A stretch of 64,000 nt of DNA from Henckelia pumila. Its lineage: Eukaryota > Streptophyta > Magnoliopsida > Lamiales > Gesneriaceae. Shown here piece after piece: positions 1 through 10,616 of the stretch; the stretch's first letter is position 1; each line of letters starts with the position of its first letter. The DNA lies in assembly GCF_033568475.1 (NCBI RefSeq), contig NC_133123.1, positions 139,516,062 to 139,580,061 of the forward strand, given 5' to 3'. A model generated the notes under the pieces. That model ran no database searches. It was not told the DNA's origin and was given only the letters and a program-made list of their open reading frames with translations. A program made the translations under genes and the position numbers.

Positions 1-465
1 TTGGTAGGATTTAGTGATGCTGATTGGGCTAGGGATTTAGATGAGAGAAAGAGCACCTCGGGAGGATGTTTCTACTTGGGAAATAACTTAGTGTCATGGT
101 ATAGTAAGAAAAAAAATTGTGTCTCACTTTTTACTGCCGAGTCTGAGTATGTTGTTGTTGGTAGTTGTTGTTCACAACTCTTATGGATGAATCAAATGCT
201 TAGTGATTATGGTGTTAAGAGTGATACTCCTATTGTGTACTGTGATAATTCTAGTGTCATTGATATATCCAAAAATCCAGTACAACACTCTCGAACCAAA
301 CACATTGACATTAGACATCATTTCATTCGAGATTTAGTAGAGAAAAGCATGATCTTAATTGAGTTTGTTGGGACAAATAACCAATTAGCTGATATATTCA
401 CAAAAGCTTTGGATTTCAAGAGATTTTCCAGTCTAAGGAAGTCTCTCAGTATGTGTGCATTATAG
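1..465 (+). CDS. Copia pol C-terminus, RNase H domain (partial)
   Basis: This is the open 3' end of a Ty1/Copia polyprotein, cut by the window edge, so no start codon is assigned. Visible hallmarks are SDADWA near residue 5, a KST-GG block, LVSWYS, a SEYV stretch around residue 49, the YCDN motif near residue 80, and the NPVQHSRTKHIDIRHHFIRD block near residues 92-111 that is nearly invariant in plant Copia RNase H. It ends ...ADIFTKAL...SLSMCAL then TAG. RNase H removes the RNA template during reverse transcription. The segment itself is uninterrupted. The homologous segment of Copia-2 at 45207-45734 is very similar but carries a stop. Whether the rest of this pol is open cannot be seen. Confidence 0.9.
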   Translation: MVGFSDADWARDLDERKSTSGGCFYLGNNLVSWYSKKKNCVSLFTAESEYVVVGSCCSQLLWMNQMLSDYGVKSDTPIVYCDNSSVIDISKNPVQHSRTKHIDIRHHFIRDLVEKSMILIEFVGTNNQLADIFTKALDFKRFSSLRKSLSMCAL

Positions 466-1512
466 ACAGGACCGAGATGTTTTCAGGAGTGTTGCCAACA
501 CCCTGTGACAACACCTTTTCATGCATGTGCATTTTGTAGGATCTTAAGCATTTTTCATTCATGCATTCATTCTGTTTTGTGATATGTTGGATACTTTGTA
601 ACCAATAACCAGTTTTCACTCAGGATTCTCTGCAAAAATATTTTTACAGTCGAATGAAGCTTAATGGATAATGAATTCTGACCAAATTGCTAAGTAGTGG
701 AGGGATGTTCGTGTATTCCATGATCGTGTTCCAAGTGAAAAGTGATTTTGCAAAGTCAGAAAGTCTAAATAACAAAATGGTAAAAATGCAATAATCTCAA
801 TCATCAAATTTGATTGAAGATCAAAATGGAAAAAGCTACCTAAGGGAGTCCAATGAAGACCGTTCTTTTAGTGTGCAGGCTACCACTTCTGCAAGAATGA
901 AATTATTGGCCGTTTGGTTATAAATTTTTTGAGAATCTTGAGGTGTTGCTGGAAGATGTTGCCAACATCGTGGACAACACCTCGCTTGTCAACATATATT
1001 TGTGCATATAATTGCATTTTAAGTTTATGTCACATTCTGTTTTAGACATAATTAGGACATGCATATTTTGTTTTGTGAATATCTTTGGCCAAAAGGTTAT
1101 GAATCCCAATCAGACGAAAATTTTGAATTTGTCATATCCTCTGAATTTTTGAATTTGAATATGATTGAATTTTGTTTCAGTGGTGTTATAATCTGATGAG
1201 GGTTTAAATTTGGAATATTTGGTGAAATATTTGGGCCTAGATTATCGGTGAAAATCAAGGGATTTATTGCCAAATTTAAATCAGATTTGTTACCGTTTTT
1301 GTAGAAGTTACTGTTGAGGATTTTGTTACCGTTGGGGGCCTACAGAATCCAAGTTAGAATAGGAAAAGGTTTGAGGGATTATATATCTGTACTTTTATCT
1401 TCTTTTGGAAATATTTTATTTCCTTATTTTCATCCCGCATCCCCTTATTCTCAATACTCTCTAATTCTTATTGCCCTATTCCCTTCTCAATATTTCATCC
1501 TCACGTATTCAA
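466..1512 (+). other. Copia-1 spacer between pol and env-like ORF
   Basis: I see no convincing coding sequence here. The spacer carries two clear copies of the GTGTTGCCAACAC-type motif discussed in the findings (489-515 and 956-981). A T-rich, C-containing tract just before the env-like ATG could be a 3' splice acceptor for a subgenomic env message, but that is inference. Confidence 0.5.
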
Positions 1513-3429
1513 ATGGTAGGAAAGGGTTTTGATTCACATGAAATTCATTCTGAGATGGGTTATACAGAAGATGCTGCAGAAGGTGTCACAGTACCTACAT
1601 CACCACACCCCATGGTTGAGCAAGTCATCATTCCTGTTGCTGAGGAACCTGTGCCCCTGGACTCCATCGCTCCAGGAGAGCCTGGTAATGCCATCGACGT
1701 GGAGAATTTACCAGACATGAGCGTGCTGAATAAGGTGTTTCCCACGAAACCCTTAACTCGTCGATCCAAAAGACAAGCTGGATACAACCCAGATTACACT
1801 GCCTCCAAATGATTTCGTGGAAAAAGACAACCATCAAGACCATCTCTGGTGGACACCGAATTCTCTTCCGGTGATGCAAGCTCTGATGAGGATTTCAAAT
1901 TGGTGCGCCAAAAAATGGGAAAATCGAGTACCCAGGAACCGTCAGGAGATGCTATTCCAGTTCCTTTTGCTGCTGAGAGCAAATCGTCAAGTGGTTCCTC
2001 TGGCAGTGAATCCACTGAATCAGAAACTCCATCTGCTGCTGCTGATGTTCCGAAAGATGCATCTGCATTCATTCCTGTTTCTGAAGAACCATCATCTACT
2101 GTCCCTCCTGCTCTGTCTGATGATGAGGAGATTTCAATAGCCCAGTTCATGGCTAAAATGAAGAAGGCTAAAGGCAAGAAGCCTTCACTCTCTGTTACAG
2201 CTCCTGTTCAGGAATCCGAGAATGAACCTGATGAAGAGATGCTTCAAGAATACGCTGATAACCGCCCACAACCTTCTGAGAGTTCCAGCACTGATTCAAG
2301 TGAAGATTCAGATGCTGAGAAAGAGTTGGAAGAAGAGTCAGATTCTGATGACTCTGAAGAAGAAGAGGAAGGTTCTGAGGAAGGTGTTGCCGACACCCTG
2401 GATAACACCTTAGGTGAAGAATACCAGGTAAACTCGTCCTATTCATCTGCTTTTTACTCCAAAGAGGTTGCCGATTGCTGGGAGATGTATACTGATCGAG
2501 AATTCTTGGAAAAGCATAACATTGATATGGAAAGTTATGGAGCTCAGAACATGGTAAAATTCTTTGAGGTAAGGAACCTACTGTCTACTGTTACTACTGC
2601 TGGTCCTTATTGCAGAGAGCTTGTGCGTGAGTTCTACTGTAATCTCACTAAGGCTGTGAAGGATCCACGATACATGAAATATGGGAAAGTCTATGTGCGT
2701 GGGCAAATTTTCTCTTTCAGCCCTGCCATTATAAATGGATTTCTCCTGACTCCTGCCTCGGATGATGCTGCTTTGCCGACCTTGGATGAGATGACATCTG
2801 TCATCACTGGAGGACATGTCACTGTGTACCCAGCTCATCCTAAGAAATTGCCAGCAGCCAAGCTCACTTCTTTTTACCCTGTTCTCCATAAAACTGTTGT
2901 GAAGACTTGGACTCCATCTGGAAATTCCAGTGTGGTTACCAAGCATCAAGCTCCTGTCTTGTATGCTATTGGTACTGGAATCGCATTCAACTATGGCCGA
3001 CTGGTGTTTGACACAGTCATGGCCTTTGCAGATTGTTCTCAACCCACTTTGAAGCTGCCTTATCCATCACTCATCTATTTTATGCTGCTGTCTCAAGAGA
3101 TTGAAAAGGATGATGATGAAGTTCTTATTAACCCTGGGGAGTTGCTAAAGATTGCACCTGCATTGCTCAATGGAAATAGGAAGATAGACCTTCCATGGTC
3201 TGAGTCTGCTGATTACGCAGGTGTTGTGGCAGGTGCTACCAACACCTACTCTGCCACTGCAGTTTTTGTACCCCCTTCTGCTGCTCAAGATGTTGATCCG
3301 ACTTTCATTCAAGCTCAATTGGTGCATGCTGAGCAGAAGATTGCACAAGCAAAGGCAGACCTTGCCTATTACGAAGGGTTAAAGGCTCACTATGAGTCTC
3401 TTTTAAGTGGAGCTAGCTGGCCCTTCTGA
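1513..3429 (+). pseudogene. SIRE env-like ORF / putative plant transposon protein, one in-frame stop
   Basis: A single frame runs from the ATG at 1513 (MVGKGFDSHEIHSEMGY...) to the TGA at 3427-3429, broken only by TGA at 1810-1812. The homologous ORF of Copia-2 (46757) has an arginine codon there and starts at the equivalent ATG, which decides the start. The N-terminal third is acidic and Ser/Glu-rich, with long D/E/S runs. The second half has a folded-looking domain (LLSTVTTAGPYCRELVREFY, YVRGQIFSFSPAIINGF, LTSFYPVLHKT, NGNRKIDLPW) resembling the 'putative plant transposon protein' domain of env-like ORFs. The C-terminus (HAEQKIAQAKADLAYYEGL) looks like a short coiled coil. I see no signal peptide or confident membrane segment, so a true envelope role is unproven. 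Confidence 0.75.
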
Positions 3430-3702
3430 ACAAAAAGGGGGAAAATAAAGTGATGAAGTTGACTCTGAGAGCAATCAATTCTAATCTTAGTTTTTGATTT
3501 TACTAGTTTAGTTTTATTTATTGTTTTAGTCTTATTTTTTTTGGTGTCTTTTGCTCTGATTTGCTCTGACCTAATCAAAACTGTTTTGATGTTAGCACTG
3601 TTGTTTTTCTTGTGATGGTTTCTCCTTACAGTTATGATTTCTGATTTGAGGTGTCATAGCTAGATGTTGCCAACATATTATGACAACACCTCTGCTTATA
3701 CT
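3430..3702 (+). other. Copia-1 3' untranslated region
   Basis: Non-coding stretch after the env-like stop codon. It is T-rich and includes another copy of the dispersed motif at 3663-3690 (ATGTTGCCAACAT followed by GACAACACC). No gene is visible. Confidence 0.5.
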
Positions 3703-3785
3703 TAGGGGGAGAATCTATTCAGGGGGGGTTTTGACTAAGGGGGAGTTTAGTTGTGTTTTGTCCAGAAAGGCAAAAAGGGGGAGAT
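3703..3785 (+). promoter_or_regulatory. Array of polypurine-tract-like G-runs
   Basis: The functional PPT should be the last run (AAAAAGGGGGAGA at 3773-3784), directly before the LTR. Three further similar tracts precede it at 3703-3712, 3721-3728 and 3737-3745. A comparable series precedes the 3' LTR of Copia-2. The PPT primes plus-strand DNA synthesis; the extra copies could act as alternative primers or be a decayed duplication. Confidence 0.7.
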
Positions 3786-4581
3786 TGAAAGGAATATTTT
3801 ATTCCTTAAAATCATCCTATTTTGAAAAAGATTTTAATTAATATCTTTTGCCTTTCTTGGACATGAGGTAATCTTTATTTAAGTGATTTATTTCATATTT
3901 GTGATATTGATAAACTGATAAGAATATTTATCATATCATATTATATCTTTATTTATTTGTGTAGATATGATATGATCAAATAAAAGGAATCCTACGCCTA
4001 CAAGGAAACATTCTAAAGAAGGATTCTTGGTCTATTTATTGAGATATGCGTACACAAGGAAGAGGACCGATATATAGAGAGACCGTGAGTTTTCTAGAGC
4101 TTCAATATACGGACGTTAAGGAAGAGCTGCTGAAGCTTGTTTGGTCGTGATTGCTTGAAGTTGTGAAGAACACTCGAAAATAGTTGATCAAAGAGTGTTG
4201 TCGTCTCACGTGTTGTTGACTTCAAGATTTTTCTCCTTACTGAGTTTTTCATTATTCTATTTCATATAGAATGTTTTTAGGAGAAACTTTATTGTTTATT
4301 TTCTCACTTGTTTTGAGAAATTGATTTTTACAATAATCACTAGTTTTAGGGTTTGTAAAACTCTTTAAAAGTTTTTCTAGTGAAGTTTTGCCCTGAGGCG
4401 CTGCAAGAGTATTTTATACTCTTGCTTAATTCATTTGAGTCTATTTATTTGGTTGCTTATTTATTTTATACACGCTTAAAATTATATTCCACTGCAAATT
4501 ACCCAAGGTGTTATAGTAGGTGTTGTCAACACCTTGTGACAACACCTCAAACTGTTTATGTGCAACCCTTATTTCCTTACA
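3786..4581 (+). repeat. Copia-1 3' LTR
   Basis: It begins TGAAAGGAATA immediately after the PPT and is best ended at ...TTTCCTTACA (4581), by analogy with the Copia-2 3' LTR, which ends ...AAACCTTACA and has a verified TSD. Near its end lies a strong copy of the dispersed inverted motif, GGTGTTGTCAACACC plus GACAACACC (4519-4546). The partner LTR is outside the window, so the right boundary is inferred from family similarity only. Confidence 0.75.
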
Positions 4582-4985
4582 CATGTCTCTTTCATATATT
4601 TTTTTTCTAGTGAAAAGTAATAACTTTGACTAGGGGTATTCAACCACATCGAATCAAAATTGTATTTTGTAATCGAAAATAAATTTTAAAACCGAAGTTT
4701 ATTCGGTTCGGTTTTGAATTATATATGTCGAAATCGAACCGACCAAAACTGAAATTTCATTAAATTAATACTTTTATTTATATTTGTATTTACATTATAT
4801 ATGTTATGAGATGATATTTGGTAGCGTGTATTATTAATATGTGTATAACTTATATTATTAAATCTCACGTTCTTCTCATCATATTATTTATCCATCTATT
4901 AATTATTTATTTTAAATCAATCAAATCATCAATTATTTATATTACATCATTCAAATCATTTAATTTAAATTACTATATTACCTCT
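4582..4985. other. AT-rich flank including half of a possible MITE
   Basis: Non-coding. A stretch around 4630-4750 alternates CGGTTCGGTT/AACCGAACC-like words, seen in many plant hAT-type MITEs, but no second terminus is visible. From about 4818 the sequence (TTGGTAGCGTG...) may be the left half of a MITE whose right half is at 23243-23459, split by Gypsy-3. Confidence 0.35.
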
Positions 4986-6332
4986 TGTAGTGACCCTTAC
5001 CCGGATCACCTACTAAACAGAACTTAGGCATGCAATTAACTTAATCAAAACAGATATCAGAATTAAACTGCGGAAACCATAAACATTAAACAATCCCAAG
5101 GGAAGGGATATGCAATTATTCAAATATTATACAACCAGATCGAATAGTTGTATTAACCCAATAACAACAGAAATAAACCTAGACGAAGCTCCAGCTGGCC
5201 AACCACTGCCTAGCCTCTCTTGGATCCACCCGCCTCGTCCAATCACAAACCTGCCCCATGAAATAGGGTGTTCAAAAACACAGAGTACGAGACGTGAGCA
5301 TAAAACGCTCAACACGAGAGTATGAGTATACATGCATGCAAAGTGAACTCCCTACAGACTCGAGGTCAATGATCAGATAACAGAGACAGACCGGGCTCTG
5401 GTATGTAGCACGCTGTGTTGTCGCTTCAGGAGGTGGTTCCCATACCGAGATAGTAGTGGATATGCCGGACCCAAATCGATGGAAGTACAACCACTAACAG
5501 GATAGGGTGCAACCCTACTAATAGACATCTCGAAGGAGATAGCAGCATGATGCAAATGAATGCAGCATAAAGTCATGGCATATAAATCATGCAGTCACAT
5601 AATACATGCATACTCAGTTAGGATATCTCGAACAGTACTTTCGTACCTCAAATACTAGGCAATTGCTACCAGCTCTAGGTTCACGCCTACAGTCCGCACT
5701 ACACTGCCAAATGATACTAATATCATTATAGTGCTCTAAAAGCCTTAACTAAGCTAAAGCATACTCCTAAATATTTTTAGGAAGCAAAATCTATTACCTT
5801 CGTCCGTCGTTAGCCCTTTGCTGTCGAATGCCTCCAAACTAAGCCACAGCTTCGCTACAACGCCTGGACTGCTATGCCACTTCCGAATTCCCAACGGGAC
5901 GCCTAGAATTCCCTAGATTTGGACTAGAAGAGGAAGAACTCTCGGAATTGGCAAATCAGAATGAAGCCTCGGCCTTCTATTTATAGACCACGATCGGAGC
6001 CTCCGATCCTCGATCGAAACCTCCGATCCTCGATCGGAACGTCCGATCCCGACATCGGAGCTTCCGATCTCACTTATCTTCCACGTGTCAAAATCTCATT
6101 GATTGCCTTCGGATAGGGGTGATCGGAGCTTCCGATCCTGATTGGAGCTTCCGATCCCATGCGTCATGCATGACGTCTTTTCCGATCGGAGCTTCTGATC
6201 CTGCATCGGAGCTTTCAATCGCCTTCGGAGCTTCTGATCCTGCATCGGAGCTTCCGATCCGTCCTATACCCAATTTGTTTAATTAGCCTTTATTAATTCC
6301 TTAATCACTGATTTCGGGTACGGGGTACTATA
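4986..6332 (-). repeat. Gypsy-3 3' LTR
   Basis: 1347 bp. On the minus strand its U3 carries about ten imperfect copies of the dyad GATCGGAGCTTCCGATC (5992-6260), and directly downstream in transcription sense a TATA-like CTATAAATAG (about 5978-5987). It has one more ~20-bp dyad unit than its partner LTR at 21916-23242. The terminus reads TACTATA instead of TACTACA. Confidence 0.9.
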
Positions 6333-6351
6333 TTCTCCCCCACTTAAGATA
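6333..6351 (-). promoter_or_regulatory. Gypsy-3 polypurine tract
   Basis: On the minus strand ATCTTAAGTGGGGGAGAA directly precedes the 3' LTR. The same tract lies beside the 3' LTR of the intact relative at 31379-31396. Confidence 0.8.
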
Positions 6352-6457
6352 TTTCGTCCTCGAAAACAGATCTTAAGTACTGAATGTAATACAAGATGAG
6401 AAAACATTCTTTATTCAATAACAGAGTTTTACAACTGAATACAACTCAAAACCGAAA

Positions 6458-6737
6458 TCAAAACAACTCAGGATGGTCTGCACGCATCCTGCTCTCAAGC
6501 TCCCAAGTAGCTTCTTCAGTGCCTCGATGATGCCACAGAACTAAAACCAAAGGAATGACTTCGTTTCGCAAAACCTTATCCTTATGATCCAGGATACGAG
6601 TAGGTCTCTCAACATAAGTCAAATCCTTATCCACCTGAACATCAGACCGCTGCAGAATGTGGGACTCATCTGCCACATACCGTCGCAACAGAGATACGTG
6701 AAACACGTCGTGAATACTGGATAGATACGGTGGCAAA
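6458..6737 (-). pseudogene. Gypsy-3 pol C-terminus (chromodomain-like)
   Basis: This is the last part of the Gypsy-3 polyprotein, cut off from the rest by the Athila insertion whose TSD (GCAAA) is at 6733-6737. It shows [20 protein letters not shown], then TYVERPTRILDHKDK and [20 protein letters not shown]. This matches residues ~1380-1471 of the intact Gypsy-2 protein and resembles the C-terminal chromodomain of Tekay/Del chromoviruses, which directs integration to heterochromatin. An ORF call that continues beyond 6737 is reading the Athila LTR, so I end the homology at the insertion point. Confidence 0.85.
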
Positions 6738-8084
6738 TGATAAGTGCAATTTATGCACTTATATTTTATATGATTTAGCTTGGCTTTTGTTGTGTTTTGA
6801 GCGATATTATGCATTTCTCTTGTTGTTTTTGTTGTTTGCAGGAATTTAAGTGCTATTCATTTTAATCGGCCAAAAGAAGTGAAAAGGAGGTGAAAAAGAG
6901 TTGAAGAACAAAGAAATAAAAGTGCCCAGACTAGCGCTCTAGCGCTATCTTTCAGGCGCTCCAGCGCTACACGGAGTCTTCCGAAAGGTGAAAAGTCGAG
7001 GAAATAGCGCCCCAGCGCTACATATACAGCGCTCCAGCGCTGTTGGAAGAAAATGACGGGTGCTCCAGCGCCGATGACTAGCGCTCCAGCGCTGCGCAAT
7101 CCTAAAATTTGGAAAGTTTTTGATCGAGTTTAAGAAAGGATTTTAAGGCTTATTCTGGAGGATACGAGGGTTGGAGAGAGTTTTTCAGAGCATAAGACGG
7201 CTATTGAGCGATTGGAAGTGCACAATAGCTTGAGAATTCGGTATGAAGACGAAAGACGGCGGCATCCGGTGACGGAGAAGCTTCAATCTAATTCGTTCTA
7301 GTTTCTCTTTGAACTCTATTTTTCTTAGTTTATGGATTGTTGGAAAAACATGAGTTATTTGATTTTGAATTGCGTTATGAACTAATTTCTTAGTCTAGAG
7401 GTAGACGGATCTTGACTGGAAACCATGATTGACATATTTTGATTTATATATTTAAATTTCTTCGCACAGTTTATTTGTGTTTTCCTGATCTTAATGCTTT
7501 CAATTTACTGGACATAGATTGAATGATATTTTATTTAGAATCTATCACTCGAGATAGGAGATTTTGAATACGACATAGGAAAATATATCTATGGTGTTTA
7601 TATTGTTCGAGAGGCATATAACTCCATAGAAGTCATTAGAAGAATTCTTGTGCTATTTACCGGATTTAATAATTGAACTTTGATAGAGATATTGAGTTTG
7701 TTATTGAACACGAATTTCTGCTTGACACTCGAGAGAGGTAGTAGAAAATAATAGGGATTCTTGGCTAATAAACTAGAAGAATTAATAATTGAACAATCAT
7801 TAGAAATAAATTGTGGTGGACAGTCAAGTGAAGTCGAACCTCTAGCATTCATCGCTTATTGAATTTTTTATCTCGTGAACTCGTTGTTAATTAGTTTTAT
7901 TTATTGCAATTTTTAGTTATTTAAAACTCAACCCATTCTCGTAGCTCTACATAGGATTAAGATTTTATTAGTTGCAAATATTTAATATAATATCATCTTA
8001 TTCATTCTCTGTGGGATCGACTTGGACTCATTTTCTATATTAAAACTTGACACCGTGCACTTGCGGGCACAAAATTACGCAACA
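6738..8084 (+). repeat. Athila 5' LTR
   Basis: 1347 bp, nearly identical to 16365-17710. About 200 bp from its start lie six copies of the dyad AGCGCTCCAGCGCT and variants (6933, 6955, 7006, 7028, ~7060, 7080). The second half is AT-rich and non-coding. Confidence 0.93.
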
Positions 8085-8090
8085 AGTTTT

Positions 8091-8108
8091 TGGCGCCGTT
8101 GCCGGGGA
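8091..8108 (+). promoter_or_regulatory. Athila primer-binding site (tRNA-Asp type)
   Basis: TGGCGCCGTTGCCGGGGA lies six bases after the LTR end. It is complementary in the usual Athila manner to the 3' end of tRNA-Asp, the minus-strand primer. Confidence 0.85.
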
Positions 8109-8179
8109 GTGAATTTTATTTGATTTATATTAAATTGTGCTAATTAGTCTTAATTTTGATTTAGAGCATTTTATTTCAT

Positions 8180-10195
8180 TTGTTGGTTCTAATTTTAATT
8201 TTTTCCTGTCTATGCAGTTTATGCGAAAAAAGCCAAAGTTACGACTCACTGCTCTTTGATCCGAAAATCGAGAAAACTATTAAAGCTTTGCGAAAAGCTA
8301 GAAGAGAAGAGTTGCAACAAATGGCTGAAGAAAGAGAAAGGGAAAGAGCTGTCAATAATGCTCAGGTGCCGATCAGAGATCACATTCGACCGGTGATCAA
8401 TACACATTATTCTGGGATTGCTCGGCAGAACATCACGGCGAATAACTTTGAATTGAATCCAGCTCTGATTAATATGGTGCAGCAGAATCAGTTCAGGGGT
8501 GCAGCTACTGAAGATCCAAATCTGCATCTGCGTACTTTTCTGGAGATTGCTGACATAGTAAAGATTCATGGTGTTACTGAGGACACCATCAAACTACGAT
8601 TGTTCCCGTTCTCTCTTAGGGACAATGCTCGTAGTTGGTTGCAATCCCTACCTCTTGGGAGTATTACTACATGGGATGATATGGCTTCCAAATTTCTGGC
8701 TAAGTATTTCCCGCCTGCTAAGTCGGCTCAGTTGAAAATAGAGATTACTACATTCAAACAACAAGATTTTGAGCAGTTGTATGAAGCCTGGGAGCGGTAC
8801 AAGGAGTTGCTTAAAAAGTGTCCAAACCATAATTTTCCGGACTGGGAACAGATTGAATTATTCTACAATGGTTTGAATGGGCCAACTCGTATTTCTGTGG
8901 ATGCTGCAGCTGGAGGTTCGATATTTTCTAAATTTCCTGAACAGGCTTATGAGATGCTTGAGCAAATGACTGTTAACAGTTATCAGTGGCCGAGTGAGAG
9001 ATCTGCAATAAGGAAGCCTGCTGCTGGAATTCATGAGGTGGATGCATTCACTGCTTTGACTGCTCAGATGGCTACTATTTCTACACAGTTGGCTGCACTG
9101 ACCAAAGGGAATCAAAGTTCTACTGAGACAGCATCACTGGCGACTGCCATAAATTCTGCTGATGGATTTGAGAGTGTGGAGCAAGCTCAATATGTGAACA
9201 ACAGGAATTACAACAATTATCGAGGTAATCTTGTACCCAATCAGTATCATCCTAGTTTGCGTAATCATGAGAATTTTTTTTATGCAAACAATAAAAATGT
9301 GTTGAATCCTCTACCGGGGTTCAATACTCAGAATGGTGAGGGTAAGGCATAGTTGGAAGATTTGGTGGGTAATTTTATTGCAGAATCATCCACAAGATTT
9401 AAGAGGAATGAAAATAGGCTTGACAGTATGGAGACACACTTGACCAATGTGAGCGCTTCTATGAAAAATCTTGAAACAAAAATTGGTCAACTGGCTAATG
9501 CATTGAATAATCAGCAGAGAGGTGTGTTTCCTAGCAATACTGAGGTTAATCCTAGGGAGCAATGTAAGGTTGTTACTCTTAGAAGTGGTAAAGAAATTGG
9601 GACTGATAATCCAAAGGCAGTGGATGATGAGGAAGTTGAAGAGATTGTGGTGGAGTTCGAAAATTCTGATAGCAAAAATTCCAGCAAGTCTGCAGTTGTT
9701 CCTGAGAAACCGCTTGTGCCAGAAGCTGTTCTACCATATCCTCAGCGGTTCAAGAAGAAAGCGTTGGATGAGAAGTTTTCTAAGTTTCTTGGCATCTTCA
9801 AGAAAATTCATATTAATATTCCATTCGCTGATGCTTTGGAGCAGATGCCACACTATGCTAAATTCATGAAGGATGTGATGGCGAGGAAGAGAAAGCTTGA
9901 AGAGTTTGAAACAGTGAAGTTGACAGAGGAGTGCAGCGCCATCCTACAAAAGAAATTGCCACAGAAACTGAAAGACCCAGGGAGTTTCACTATTCCTTGT
10001 ATTATTGGTGGTGCGACTGTTAATAGGGCATTATGTGATTTAGGTGCAAGTATTAATTTAATGTCTTTGTCTATTTTCAGGTCTTTGGAGCCTGGCGAGG
10101 TGAAACCAACCACGATTACTCTGCAATTGGCTGATCGTTCTCTTACTTATCCTAGAGGAGTTGTGGAAGATGTACTGGTAAAAGTAGATAAGTGA
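8180..10195 (+). pseudogene. Athila gag-protease ORF with one in-frame stop
   Basis: One frame from ATG 8180 to 10195 is interrupted by TAG at 9350-9352 (after ...NGEGKA). The first 390 residues contain the retrotransposon gag domain (NPNLHLRTFLEIAD-like core, LFPFSLRDNARSWLQSLP, FLAKYFPPAKSAQL, WERYKELLKKCPNH). The part after the stop has a coiled-coil-like stretch, then basic and acidic linkers. The protease follows near 10012-10060 with CDLGASINLMSLSIF, the Athila variant of the aspartic protease DTGAS motif. Capsid and protein-processing roles follow from the family. A frameshift beyond 10195 shifts the remaining protease to the next frame. Confidence 0.85.
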
Positions 10196-10202
10196 CTTTG
10201 TA

Positions 10203-10616
10203 GTGCTTCATATGGAAGAAGATCAAGATGTCCCTCTAATTTTGGGGAGACCATTCTTGGCGACTGGCAGAGCGTTAATTGATGTGCAGGAGGGTGAACT
10301 AACTCTACGAGTTGGTGGTGATGCTGTCACTTTCAATATCTATAAAACCATGAAATACCAAGATGAGGTACATTCTTGTAATCGCATTGATTTATCTAAT
10401 TCTTATGAGAATAATTTTTGTGCAGGATTGGAATTGGAGGACGTTTTGGCGAGGTGCTTAATTAATTCCATAACCCAATTTGATGAGGATGATTGGGAAC
10501 TTAGAGAGCAATTTCTCGCTCTTGAAAGTTTTCCAAAGGAAAAAGATGGCCAAGAAAAATTGAATCATTGTCTTCGGAAGTCAAAAAAGAGGTATCAGTT
10601 TCTACTCCTGAATTGA
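10203..10616 (+). pseudogene. Athila protease C-terminal fragment, frameshifted
   Basis: Continuation of the protease and protease-RT linker in another frame: VPLILGRPFLATGRALIDVQEGELTLRVGG is the conserved block after the Athila protease active site. It lies eight bases beyond the preceding stop and overlaps the next ORF, showing one frameshift on each side. Confidence 0.75.

Larger units (their letters stand above)
1..4581 (+). mobile_element. Ty1/Copia retrotransposon (SIRE-like), 3' part ('Copia-1')
   Basis: The window opens inside a Copia element. In order it shows the end of the RNase H domain, a ~1 kb spacer, a long env-like ORF, a G-rich polypurine region and a 3' LTR. An extra ORF after pol is characteristic of the SIRE/Maximus lineage of plant Copia elements. 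The same order and clearly homologous proteins are found again in the complete Copia element at 23841-51740, which supports the assignment. The 5' LTR, gag and most of pol lie outside the window, so neither age nor target-site duplication can be assessed. Confidence 0.88.

Noticed and set aside
2578..3042. 154-codon minus-strand open frame inside the env-like ORF
   Set aside because: It is antisense to a frame with clear homology to the Copia-2 ORF; its own translation shows no recognisable motif and is not conserved in the homologous place.
4620..4760. Possible hAT-type MITE end (TAGGGGTATTCAA followed by CGGTTCGG words)
   Set aside because: Only one terminus is visible and no target duplication can be found, so I did not annotate it as an element.
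5990..6260. CRISPR-like array of short repeats
   Set aside because: Repeats are imperfect dyads with irregular spacing inside a plant LTR; there are no uniform spacers and no cas genes, and the same block recurs in four LTRs.
7598..7852. Open frame in the Athila LTR, repeated at 17224-17478
   Set aside because: Present in both LTRs only because they are duplicates; composition is AT-driven and no motif is visible.
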